In this document: one piece after another, positions 23,172-33,199 of the stretch
Layout of the letters: each line of letters starts with the position of its first letter
Position numbering within the stretch: the stretch's first letter is position 1
Program-made: the position numbers and the translations under genes
Notes under the pieces: generated by a model
Seen by the model: the letters and a program-made list of their open reading frames with translations, nothing else
The model's database searches: none
What the model was told of the DNA's origin: nothing
Origin: Rheum nobile
Taxonomy: Eukaryota > Streptophyta > Magnoliopsida > Caryophyllales > Polygonaceae
Assembly (NCBI GenBank): GCA_027886185.1
Contig: WOAB01000501.1
Span: 1,488,001-1,552,000, forward strand
Reading direction: 5' to 3'
Length of the DNA: 64,000 bases

Positions 23172-26100
23172 ATGGATGATTCAGATGCTAATGAGCATTC
23201 CTATGTGAACTTTGCAGGTAACATGAAGTCTTTACATAATTCTGAAATGTTTGAACATGACAGATTTACTTGGATAGTCGATTCTGGTGCTAGTGATCAT
23301 ATAGCTTATGATCCTACAGTTTGTATAGATATGCATAAGTTGAACAAACTGATTTTTGTTGCTCTACCTGATGGAAGTACCAAGACAGTACAGTTTGCAG
23401 GATCTGTCAGATTGTCAGTGTCTATGATGTTGCACAAGGTTTTGTTCATACCTGAGTTCAGGCATAATCTTCTGTCAGTGTCACAATTGGTTTATGATAG
23501 TTCAGTTTCTGTGGTATTTGATGCCAATTGTTGCAAATTGCAAGGCCATACTAGAGATGATTGCTTGATTTCTATTCCTGTGGAGGGTGGATTATACAAG
23601 CTTCGAGTACAACCAGATTCTGCTCATGATGAGGCAGCTCAATTTCCTAATAATAGAGTCAATAAGTCCTATGTGTATTCATGTCACAGTAATGACAATT
23701 TACTTTTACAACATGCGAGACTTGGACATTCATCTATGTCTAAGATGAAGCATATGTCCCTTAGTCATTGTCAAACTACTACTGAATTGTTATATGACAG
23801 TTGTAGTCTTGCAAAGAGTCACAAACTTCCTTTTGACAGAAGTACAACTTTGGCTCAATCTGTTTTTCAATTGGTTCATATGGACCTTTGGGGTCCTTAT
23901 AAAGTTCATGCTCTTGATGGTTCCAAATATTTTTTGACAATATTGGATGATTGTTCTCGTTGTACATGGACCTATCTTTTATAAGACAATACTCAGGTTT
24001 ACAAAGTTATTGAAGGCTTTGTTGCACTTGTAGAAACTCAGTTTGATACCAGAATTAAAGTGGTGAGGTCAGATAATGGTACTGAATTTACACAGAAGTC
24101 ATGTATTGAGTTGTTCCAACAGAAAGGCATCATTCATCAGAGATCGTCTCCTGGTATTCCAGAACAGAATGGTAGGGTCGAAAGGAAGCATATACATCTT
24201 GTGGAAATAGCTCGAGCTATTCGCATTTATGATCAACTTCCTAAGAATTTCTGGGGACATTGCATTCTTGGTGCTACTTATCTCATCAACAGATTGCCCT
24301 CTTCCATTCTTCAGTGGAAAACACCTTTCCAGGTATTGCACGACACTCCTCCTTCATATGATCATCTTAGAGTCATAGGGTGTTTGTGTTTTGCTCTTCA
24401 CATGGGGAAATCTAGAGATAAGTTTGCACCCAAGGCTAGGAAGTGTGTCTTCCTTGGCTACCCTCCTCACCAGAAAGCCTATCGAGTTTATGACCTAGAG
24501 ACTAAGTCTGTTTTTATCTCTAGACATGTTCTATTCCATGAGCATGTATTTCCTTTCAAACTATCATCTCCTAGTGCTTCTTTTCCTACCACTCATGCCT
24601 TACCACTAGTTAATCCTGCTAGTGATTCTATTGATCTACCTTTTTTATCTTCTTCACCATCTTCATCCCATCCATATTTCCATTCCACATCTTCATCTTC
24701 TCCTCTTCCATCTCCCAATTTTCATACCACACCTTCACCTCACACTTCCCATTCTTTACCTATATCTACTCGTCCTTCCCCTCACCTCTCTTCCACAGAA
24801 GCAGCTCCTGTTATTTTTCATGCTTCTTCTCGACCTCACATACCTTCTAGACCTCCTCTTAAACTCTAAGATTATGTTTGTCATACACTCTCTTCTACTG
24901 ATTCCTTGTCCAAATCATTCCTGGCTCATCAGGATTTTTCTCACCTCTCACCTTCTTACCTTGTGTCCTTAAACAATGTCCTTACCACTTTTGAACCTCA
25001 CACATATGATCAAGCTAAAAGTCATCCAGAGTGGGTTGATGCCATCAATAAGGAACTCACTACTCTTGAACAGAATCAGACTTGGCAGTTGGTTCCTCTG
25101 CCTTCTGGTAAGAAGGTTATTGGCTCTAAGTGGATTTCCAAGATTAAATATAGAGCCAATGGTGAGGTGGAAAGGTATAAAGCTCGACTTGTGGCTAAGG
25201 GTTATAATCAGGTCAAGGACAAGGATTATAAAGACACACTTTTTCTCCAGTTGCTAAGTTCACAACTGTTCGAATGGTATTAGCTCCTGCTGCTGCCAAA
25301 CAATGGGATCTTCATCAATTAGACATCAATAATGCCTTCTTGCATGGCTACTTGGATGAAGAAGTTTATATGCTTCCTCCCCCTGGTTATTCTAAAGTTG
25401 TCAAAGGTCAGGTTTGCAGGCTTACTCGATCTTTATATGGCCTTAAGCAGGCTAGTCGACAATGGAATATTGAGCTCACTAAATTACCGCTCCAACTTGG
25501 TTTTTCTCAGTCTAAACATGATTATTCCTTATTCACTTTGGTTGCTCAGGGATAGTTTACAGTTGCTCTAGTATATGTGGATGACATGATTTTGACTAAC
25601 ACTTCTTCTTCTGTTATTTCCCATGTCAAAAAGACTCTTGATCAAGCTTTCACCATTAAAGATTTAGGTCTTGCTCGTTATTTCCTTGGCATGGAGATTG
25701 CTAGATTTCCTTCTGGCATTCAGCTCAACCAACGCAAATATATGTTGGACATCCTTACTAATGCATGTATGTTAGATTGTAAATCGGTTGATTTCCCTAT
25801 GCAGCGTGGTGCTAAATTGTCTATTGAGGAAGGTGAGATTCTTCCTGATCCAGAGTCTTATCGGCGGTTGGTTGGGAGGCTGCTTTATCTTACTCTCACT
25901 AGGCCAGACATCTGTTATATTGTCCAGCAGTTAAGTCAGTTTCTCAGTTGTCCCAGACTTCCTCATTATCAGGTTGCTCTATACTTACTGCGATATCTTA
26001 AAGGCACATTCAACATCTCCTTATCATACCCTGCCGCATCTAATCTTCAAATCTCTGCTTACAGTGATGCTGATTGGGGCAGTTGTGCCTTCACCTACCG

Positions 26101-26535
26101 ATCTCTTACTGGATACTGTGTGTTCTTCGGCTCCTCTTTGGTGTCTTGGAAGACCAAGAAACAAAAGACAGTGTCTAAATCCTCAGCTGAAAGTGAGTAC
26201 AGGAGTATGTCAATGGCTGCTAGTGAATTAGTTTGGGTTTATGGGTTGTTGACTGATCTTGGAGTGCCACCTTTTTTGCCTCTTCCATTACATTGTGATA
26301 ACAAAACTGCTCAACATTTAGCTGCTAATCCCGTATTCCATGAAAGGACTAAACACTTGCGTATTGATTGCCACTTTGTCCGAGACATGGTTCAAGAAGG
26401 GTTTTTAAGACCATTCATGTCTCCTCTGGTTTGCAGCTTGCAGATGTGTTTACAAAAGCTCTTCGAGCACACCAGCACAAGTTTTTATCTTCCAAGCTTG
26501 GTCTTGTCTTCCCATTGCCAAGTCCAGCTTGAGGG
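23172..26535 (+). pseudogene. copia B pol (protease, integrase, RT, RNase H), multiply broken
   Basis: Protease: DSGASDHI. The integrase zinc site keeps HARLGH but has Y in place of the first expected cysteine (LLYDSC). The integrase core reads DLWGPY, DDCSR, DNGTEF and PEQNGRVERKH. A serine/histidine-rich linker then leads to RT (WVDAINKEL, LVAKGYNQ, YVDDM) and RNase H (SDADWGSC, SSAESEYRSM). Breaks: in-frame stops at 23982 (TAA), 24867 (TAA) and 25553 (TAG), a frameshift near 25241 and another near 26405 that spoils the conserved C-terminus. The order and motifs are pure copia. No functional product is expected. Confidence 0.9.
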
Positions 26536-26539
26536 GGGA

Positions 26540-26760
26540 TATGAAGTATATGGATCAAACACGTGGTGTTCTCCTATTTGCTAGCTGGATATCTTGTTAG
26601 AGTTAGTTAGATTAGCTCTCTGTAGTCTGTTACTGTTAGCCAGTTTAGCCTTGTATATATAGTCATAGTCTTCTTTACTTCTAGATCAATTCATTCACAA
26701 GTTTCAGAAATCTTTCCTGAGTTCGTTCTCTCTTCTAAGTCATGGTTCTAAATCTTCAAA
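26540..26760 (+). repeat. 3' LTR of copia B
   Basis: Four substitutions relative to 17530-17750. It is preceded by the purine tract gaggggggat (26531-26540) and followed by TSD attgt. Confidence 0.93.
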
Positions 26761-26765
26761 ATTGT

Positions 26766-27417
26766 ATATCAACTAGATGTTGCTTTATAATTCATTGGTT
26801 AGGAGAAAGCTAGCGATATTAAAAGTCAGATTTAGTTGTAAAAGCTTTTGACTTTTATTATTCGATCGATCTAACTAGTTCATCAACTTCATTATATCCG
26901 TTCACTTCAAACTTATCGTTCTTTTATTTTTGGATATTATGTTACGTGTGGAATACGAAGAAAAGTTAATCTAAAAATGATAAGTGGCAATGCCATTGCA
27001 CCTTTAGAGTAGGATTGCTAAATGAAGTTAGAGATATAGGTGAAATTGTGTTAGGGCTAGATCAAGTGGCCCAATTAATTGGGTATATTGGTATAAGTTA
27101 TAAGATTATAAAAACATTGTGGTTATCGATAACATTATTTTTTTTGGTCTTGACTATAATTTGTCTGATTTATTCAGCCAGTATCGTTTTACGTCTGGAT
27201 CATAATACTAGTCATATGTTTATCTTTCTAACTACATAATGTATATAAAATAAATTGAAAATTTGTCACAGAATATGTATTAAAATTTAGGTAAGTTTGT
27301 TATTGAAGTGTTGTGACGTCGACAAATCTACTTTATTAAGTACCTTGACACTTTAAACATTGTATATAAAATAAATTGCTATTAGTTTGAATTCGATAAC
27401 CCCTCTTCCCTTTGCAT
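26766..27417. other. AT-rich intergenic sequence
   Basis: No supported gene. The open frame at 27015-27239 encodes a hydrophobic stretch without recognisable features. Confidence 0.5.
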
Positions 27418-29340
27418 TTTTTTCTGATAAGGTAAAAATTAGACAAAAAATCACAAAAGTGTCGGTTCCTCAGTCTATAGCATCCTTTCGGATGAGAACT
27501 ACAAGTTCTAAATCATTTCTAATGTCTTCCAATCTACTACGCTGCGCCAGCTTCGCAATGTAGTCCGTCACAACATTAGTTTCTCGGAAGACGTGATAAA
27601 TCTGCACTGAAGAAAACAGTTGTAATACACAAAGGATATCATAAATTAAAATTTTGATATCACAAGGACAGTGCCAGATTTTGTTTAGAACGTTAACAAT
27701 TGTGAGGTTATCGCATTGAATTTGGATGTTGTTAAAGCCTAGGTCATATGCTTTAAGCAAAGCATTTCTGAACGCAATGGTTTCCGTTTTTAGTGGGGTT
27801 GATATACCGCAATTTTCACCAAAGATGTATAGGGGCTCTCCTTTGCTATTACGGATGATATATCCATAACTAGATTCTCCATTATTCTTTGTTGATCCAT
27901 CCGTATTTATTTTAATCGTGTAATCTGGTGGGTTTTTCCATTTTTTTTTGGACATTTCTTTTTGTATTGATATTGGTTTTCCTAATTTGATCTCTACTCA
28001 GACAGTCTGGGTTCCATTTTTTAGTTTATTTCCAATTATGTATTTGGTTTTGGATGTAGGTAGGTACATCTTTAATCTGGTTTGTGTCACTGTTAGTACT
28101 TTCAAAGCTTTGTTGATTTCGATAGAACCAAATTCCCCACCGGGAATTTAGTAGTTCTACGAATTGTGAGCTATCAGTTTTTTGTCGGATTTCTTCAATT
28201 AGTTCATATGGTTTTTTATTCCCAATGTCAAGTGATTTGATCATCCTAAGAGTATGGAGATTAATTTTTTTCAAGGTTTTCATAGTATGATTGCAGAGGA
28301 ATAAGATATGACTAATATCTTCAATTTGTGCCCTACAACGAATACATCTTGGAGGAATCGAAACTCCTTTTTTCAGCTAGTCGTGCTTTTGATGGAAGTC
28401 CATCTTTCATAATTTTCCAAAGAAAGTTTTTAACCTTTGGATAAGTATCCAGTTTCCATATCCAAGAGGAGTTGTGAGCAGTATATCTTTTATTTTCATT
28501 TATCATGCTCATAGCTGATGTTGTAGAGAACCAACCGTTTTTACTGGCTTCCCAGTACATCCTATCCTCGATATTATTAAAGGGGATTGGGATGGATGTG
28601 ATTTGTTTAGCTATGTCACCAGGGACACTTTGTGTAATTTTTTCTTGTTCCAGGTTTTGTTTGCCAGAATGAAATCAGCAACCAAGGCATCCATGTTCTG
28701 ATTCTGTAGTGTGTTGGCAGTGATGTTTAAGGGATCTTTTGATAACCAATTATCAGTCAAAAATTTAATAGTTTTTCCATTTCCGACTTGCCAGATGAGT
28801 CCTTTTTTGAACCCATCCAATAAAGCAATCATTTTAGTCCACTGCCAAGAGCATAAACCTCTTTTTTGATAATGTAAAAGGTGCTGAGTTTTTAGGTATT
28901 TTTCAGTAATTATTTTAACCCAACAATTGTCAGGTTCTGCCATTATTTTCCAAAGGAGTTTGAATTGTAAAGCTTTGTTCATGTCTTTTGATTTTCGAAG
29001 TCCTAGTCCTCCTTGTTTTGAAGGTTTACAGATTTTTTCTCATCCGATAAGGGGTTTATATGTTGGGTCTTTGTTCCGGAAGAATGTTCTATTTAATTTG
29101 TCTAGTTCATTATGAGTATTTGTATGAAGCATAAAACTTTGCATTAGGTAGTTTGGTCTCGATACAAGGTTGGTTTTAATCAGAGTAGTTCTTCCAGCTT
29201 GGGATAAAGAGTTTGCTTTCCACTTTAATAACTGTTGTTGTGTGTTTGTTAAAAGATCAGCAAAGGTATTTGAGTTAACTCTACCGTTAATAATGGGGCA
29301 CCCCAAATACTTTTCAAGAGATGCATTATTTTGTTCTTTA
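27418..29340 (-). mobile_element. 5'-truncated L1-type LINE
   Basis: On the minus strand it ends CTATAGACTGAGG...TTTTTACCTTATCAG plus an A run, the same tail as the LINE at 44327-52003. The body matches the C-terminal half of that LINE's ORF2. The 5' end near 29340 falls inside RT. No target-site duplication was found. Confidence 0.88.
27470..29306 (-). pseudogene. LINE ORF2 C-terminal part: RT thumb, zf-RVT, RNase H
   Basis: In minus order: 29306-29040 has the RT tail (GCPIINGRVNSNTF, KWKANSLSQAGRTTLIKTN); 28982-28611 the linker (KLLWKIMAEPDNCW, GNGKTIKFLTDNWL); 28560-28333 the reverse-transcriptase zinc-binding region (WKLDTYPKVKNFLWKIM); 27955-27470 a plant-type RNase H (KINTDGSTKNNGESSYGYI, PLKTETIAFRNALLKAYDLG, VFRETNVVTDYIAK). 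The frames change several times, so the ORF is decayed. Compared with the 44327 LINE the RNase H frame here is intact. Confidence 0.85.
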
Positions 29341-30173
29341 AGTGGATAAGAAGAGCCTTAGATAGTTATTACAAGATGAAGCAAAACTAAAGTTTTTTCC
29401 AAATAAATCTTCGGAAATAACATTAAAATGTTTTAGTTAGTATGTGAGCGATAAAAGAGTTGAATGATTGTTGAGTAAATCTAATTTTTATCTTATAAAA
29501 AAAAGAGTGGATACCTAGACTTGGGGATTGTTGGGCTAAAAAACCAATCTGGGCCGATAGCCCATATATACATTATCAGCCCATTAAGGAAAATCCAAAT
29601 TGAATTATTTGTCGAAATTAGTCGACATGAAATATTGAAGTAAGATTATGCCTTTAAAATGGGCCTATACAAATATAAGGGTCCATGTCAGCCATTGACT
29701 TCCAAAAAGTCAAATTGTAGAATATCAGCATACCTCACATTTCATGATGCAAGTAGGGCAACTCATTTATCTTAGAAATTGACAGTTGAGGGATGCCACT
29801 TTTGTGTCCCACTAAGACATTTTAAACGACAAAGAAAAGGTAATTAACAAATCATTATTAACACCAAATCAGTCAATTCACAATCCAAGATCTTCACGTA
29901 CTTTAAAAGGCATCAAGAGATTTAGCATAGATCACCAATTCTTAGGCATTGTTTAATTGGTGAATGTAAGTTAAGAACAAGGAAAGACATGTTAGCCAAT
30001 TCAACACAAATGCAAGTTCATGCCAACCACTCCTCAACAAGCTTTATAAACAATTCAATAAAATGAGATTGCCTACAAGTATAAATACATGTTCAAGCAT
30101 TCAACAAAAAACATCATTTAAACATCTTCCCTTCATTGTGTTTTAGTATATACTAAACAAGTTAACAAGAAAG
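29341..30173 (+). other. promoter region of extensin gene 1
   Basis: No ORF of note. 29668-30173 recurs almost unchanged at 35647-36152. The TATA box is listed separately. 29442-29667 is present only in unit 1. Confidence 0.6.
30080..30087 (+). promoter_or_regulatory. TATA box of extensin gene 1
   Basis: tataaata, 87 bases before the first ATG; also found before the second gene at 36059. Confidence 0.65.
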
Positions 30174-30830
30174 ATGATGAAAGGGCTTGTGCAACTCCTT
30201 TTGGGGTTGGCTTTGCTAAATGTGGTGTTGGTGAGTGCCGGTGATGACTACTACAATTCCCACCAATCTCATGATAAGAAAGCTCCTAAATACAAGCCTC
30301 CTCCACCACCTCCGCCACCGGTTTACCCGTCTCCACCACCACCAGTGTACAAGTCCCCACCACCACCAGTGTACAAGTCCCCACCTCCACCGGTTTACGC
30401 ATCCCCACCACCACCAGTGTACAAGTCCCCACCTCCACATGTCTACGCATCCCCACCACCACCAGTGTACAAGTCCCCACCACCACCAGTGTACAAGTCC
30501 CCACCTCCACCGGTTTACGCATCCCCACCACCACCTGTGTACAAGTCCCCACCTCCACCGGTTTACGCATCACCACCTCCACCTGTTTACGCATCTCCAC
30601 CACCACCAGTGTACAAGTCTCCACCTCCACCTGTCTACGCATCCCCACCACCACCAGTGTACGCATCCCCACCACCACCTGTGTACAAGTCCCCACCTGT
30701 CTACCCATCTCCACCACCACCAGTGTACAGCTCCCCTCCTCCACCAGTTTACTCATCTCCACCACCACCGGTTTATAAAAATGCACCGAGGCCATCCCAA
30801 TACCACCCTAAGCCAAACTACCACATTTGA
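30174..30830 (+). CDS. extensin-like cell-wall protein 1 (218 aa)
   Basis: A hydroxyproline-rich structural glycoprotein of the cell wall. Residues 1-22 form a signal peptide (MMKGLVQLLLGLALLNVVLV, cut after SA). A short Tyr/His/Lys-rich region follows, then 17 exact SPPPPVY repeats plus two variants (SPPPHVY and a short SPPVY), alternating with K, A, S or P, and the tail QYHPKPNYHI. In this family SPPPP prolines are hydroxylated and arabinosylated, and VYK tyrosines can cross-link. The two ATGs in tandem leave the exact start open; the first is used. It is intronless with a TATA box 87 bases upstream. A near-identical tandem paralogue starts at 36153. Long frames on the other strand here are by-products of the repeat. 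Confidence 0.93.
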   Translation: MMKGLVQLLLGLALLNVVLVSAGDDYYNSHQSHDKKAPKYKPPPPPPPPVYPSPPPPVYKSPPPPVYKSPPPPVYASPPPPVYKSPPPHVYASPPPPVYKSPPPPVYKSPPPPVYASPPPPVYKSPPPPVYASPPPPVYASPPPPVYKSPPPPVYASPPPPVYASPPPPVYKSPPVYPSPPPPVYSSPPPPVYSSPPPPVYKNAPRPSQYHPKPNYHI

Positions 30831-32427
30831 TATCCTATATTCTATATATATTTTTATATGTTGATCATTTATTTTATTTCCTCATACAAAGGAACGTCCG
30901 AACGTGTACGTGAATAAGAGCAGAAACTATTCAACGAAATTGTGAAAGAAATATATACTATTTGAAAGCCTTTTCTATTGTGTTCTTTAATTCATTCATC
31001 GTTGTAGCTTTTCTTGCAAAAGTTATAGTCATATATATGTACCAACCAACGATTGTAACTCTTATAAATTCAATATATACACTGCATTTATATGTTACGT
31101 ACGGATGCTTTTATTTGGACTCTTCTTTTTCAGAATGCAAGTTTTTTCTCCTTCTCGGATATATATATATATATATATGCCATAGATCCATAATTATGTA
31201 TATAATGCATTATTAATGTATGATCGAGTAAATACTAACATGACCCATTAAAGATCTATAATTACGAGATATATTGATCGATTACGATGGATTAATTTGC
31301 AATAGCCATGTTATTGAGGAGGAGTTTTGCCACGATCTAGCCATTCTCAAGTACGGGCACACTCCATTGATTAGTAGCCCTATCAGATTGACAGTCAACT
31401 TCAAGAAATCTAAAAATTGTCAATTTTATTTTTCAGGTTGATAGGTCGAACATAATTTATAACTATGTATTAATTTCGGTTGAATTATTATTTGGTTTAA
31501 TTTCAAAAGTTTAAAATCCACATAAAATTTTAACTGACTCGAAGTCCAACGTAACTCCGCATTATAGTATTCGTTATGTTATAAGAATGTAATAATACAA
31601 GTAATTCAATAAGCTAGTTTTTTTTTTGGGTAGAAAAAATTTAGGATGATGGGACGACGTCCTACTCTAAAGACATGGAAAATCAAAAAATTCAAAAATC
31701 ACATACAAAAAAATTTACATAAGCCTCACTTCAATAAACTAGCTAGTATCCTAATTTTATGTTATTTTTTGGTTCAAACAATTTAGAATGAGAGAGTGGT
31801 GTCCCAATTCATAATAAGGAAGACTTCCAGGCTTAAAGAACATTTATAGAGATATTTACATATACATTTTTCAGAGAAGACTAGTGAGGTGAGCCTACAT
31901 AATTACCGATTCTATCACGTTCTACTAGATCAAATCGAATACCCTAATTCATTATGCAGCATAACACCCCCTTTTCTTTAAAAAAAAAACATGCAGCATA
32001 ATACAATATCTAAGCGGATTTTCTTTGCTTAGAGAAGATAGTCAAGAAAAAACAAAACTTCCCATTAAACATGAAAATTTTATACAAAGTACCATTGATG
32101 TAATGTTTACACAAAATTGCCCTCTAAATATAAACCATAGCAAATGAAATGGGTAGAGATGGTTAAATATGAAGAAAATCGTGATCAAATTGGCTTATTA
32201 TATCCAAATAAAAGTTTATAAGTATTTGTAATTGGGCACATTAGTACAATAGTATCCCTTAAGGGGTACTAATGTGTAAATAATGTTATTTTGGAGGATT
32301 TTAACCAAAAAAAATCTTATGTCGGAAATTAGAAAGGCGGGTAACCAAATCCAGGTTTACCTCTCACAAGTCACAACACCATCGCACTGCGTTTGGCCTG
32401 CTCTTTTCTCGCTCAACGGAGCGTGTT
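30831..32427. other. extensin 1 downstream region and partial APE2 5' flank
   Basis: 3' flank with a (ta)n run near 31160. 31900-32427 equals the sequence just upstream of APE2 but stops 125 bases short of where the APE2 ATG would be. No gene; the APE2 start is missing from this copy. Confidence 0.7.
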
Positions 32428-33198
32428 TGCGAGAATGAAATCAGCAACCAAGGCATCCATGTTCTGATTCTGTAGTGTGTTGGCAGTGATGTTTAAGGGA
32501 TCTTTTGATAACCAATTATCAGTCCAAAATTTAATAGTTTTTTACTTGCCAGATGAGTCCTTTTTTGAATCATCCAATAATGCAATCATTTTAGTCCATT
32601 GTCAAGAGCATAAACCTATTTTTTGATAATGTAAAAGGTGCTGAGTTTTTTAGGTATTTTTCAGTAATTATTTTAACCCAACAATTGTGAGGTTCTGTCA
32701 TTATTTTCCAAAGGAGTTTGAATTGTAAAGCTTTGTTCATGTCTTTTGATTTTCGAAGTCCTAGTCCTCCTTGTTTTGAAGGTTTACAGATTTTTTCTCA
32801 TCCGATAAGGGGTTTATATGCTGGGTCTTTGTTCCGGAAGAATGTTCTATTTAATTTGTCTAGTTCATTATGAGTATTTGTATGAAGCATAAAACTTTGC
32901 ATTAGGTAGTTTGGTCTCGATACAAGGTTGGTTTTAATTAGAGTAGTTCTTCCAGCTTGGGATAAAGAGTTTGCTTTCCACTTTAATAACTGTTGTTGTG
33001 TGTTTGTTAAAAGATCAGCAAAGGTATTTGAGTTAACTCTACCGTTAATAATGGGGCACCCCAAATATTTTTCAAGAGATGCATTATTTTGTTCTTTAAG
33101 TGGGTAAGAAGAGCCTTAGATAGTTATTACAAGATGAAGCAAAACTAAAGTTTTTTCCAAATAAATCTTCGGAAATAACATTAAAATGTTTTAGTTAG
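32428..33198 (-). mobile_element. duplicated LINE fragment (unit 2 of the duplication)
   Basis: Matches 28662-29440 with a few small indels and substitutions. It carries the same RT tail (GCPIINGRVNSNTF). It arrived by duplication, not by its own insertion. Confidence 0.88.
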
Positions 33199-33199
33199 T

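Larger units (their letters stand above)
17530..26760 (+). mobile_element. Ty1/copia LTR retrotransposon B, with two nested solo LTRs
   Basis: Direct 221-bp LTRs (17530-17750, 26540-26760) differ at four sites. The TSD attgt is at 17525-17529 and 26761-26765. The primer site tggtatcagagc (17751-17762) directly follows the left LTR, and a gaggggggа-type purine tract directly precedes the right LTR. The LTRs therefore start TATG and end CAAA, not TG...CA. The internal order is gag, protease, integrase, RT, RNase H. Gag is split by solo LTRs at 18712-21194 and 21661-23155, and pol has several stops and frameshifts, so the element is dead. Confidence 0.95.
28658..32427. repeat. tandem duplication, unit 1 (LINE part, extensin, APE2 5' flank)
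   Basis: Runs from inside the LINE through the first extensin gene to the 5' flank of APE2. It is repeated as 32428-38427. At 32424-32427 the APE2 flank (ggagcgtgtt) jumps into LINE sequence (tgtttgcgagaatg). The four bases TGTT are shared by both parents. The copies are nearly identical except in 33200-35646. Confidence 0.9.

Noticed and set aside
30235..30864. Long frames in other phases and on the minus strand over both extensin genes (also 36214-36804)
   Set aside because: They are by-products of the regular codon repeat; their translations are simple His/Thr/Pro or Val/Gly iterations, and the plus-strand extensin frame has a signal peptide and a normal end.
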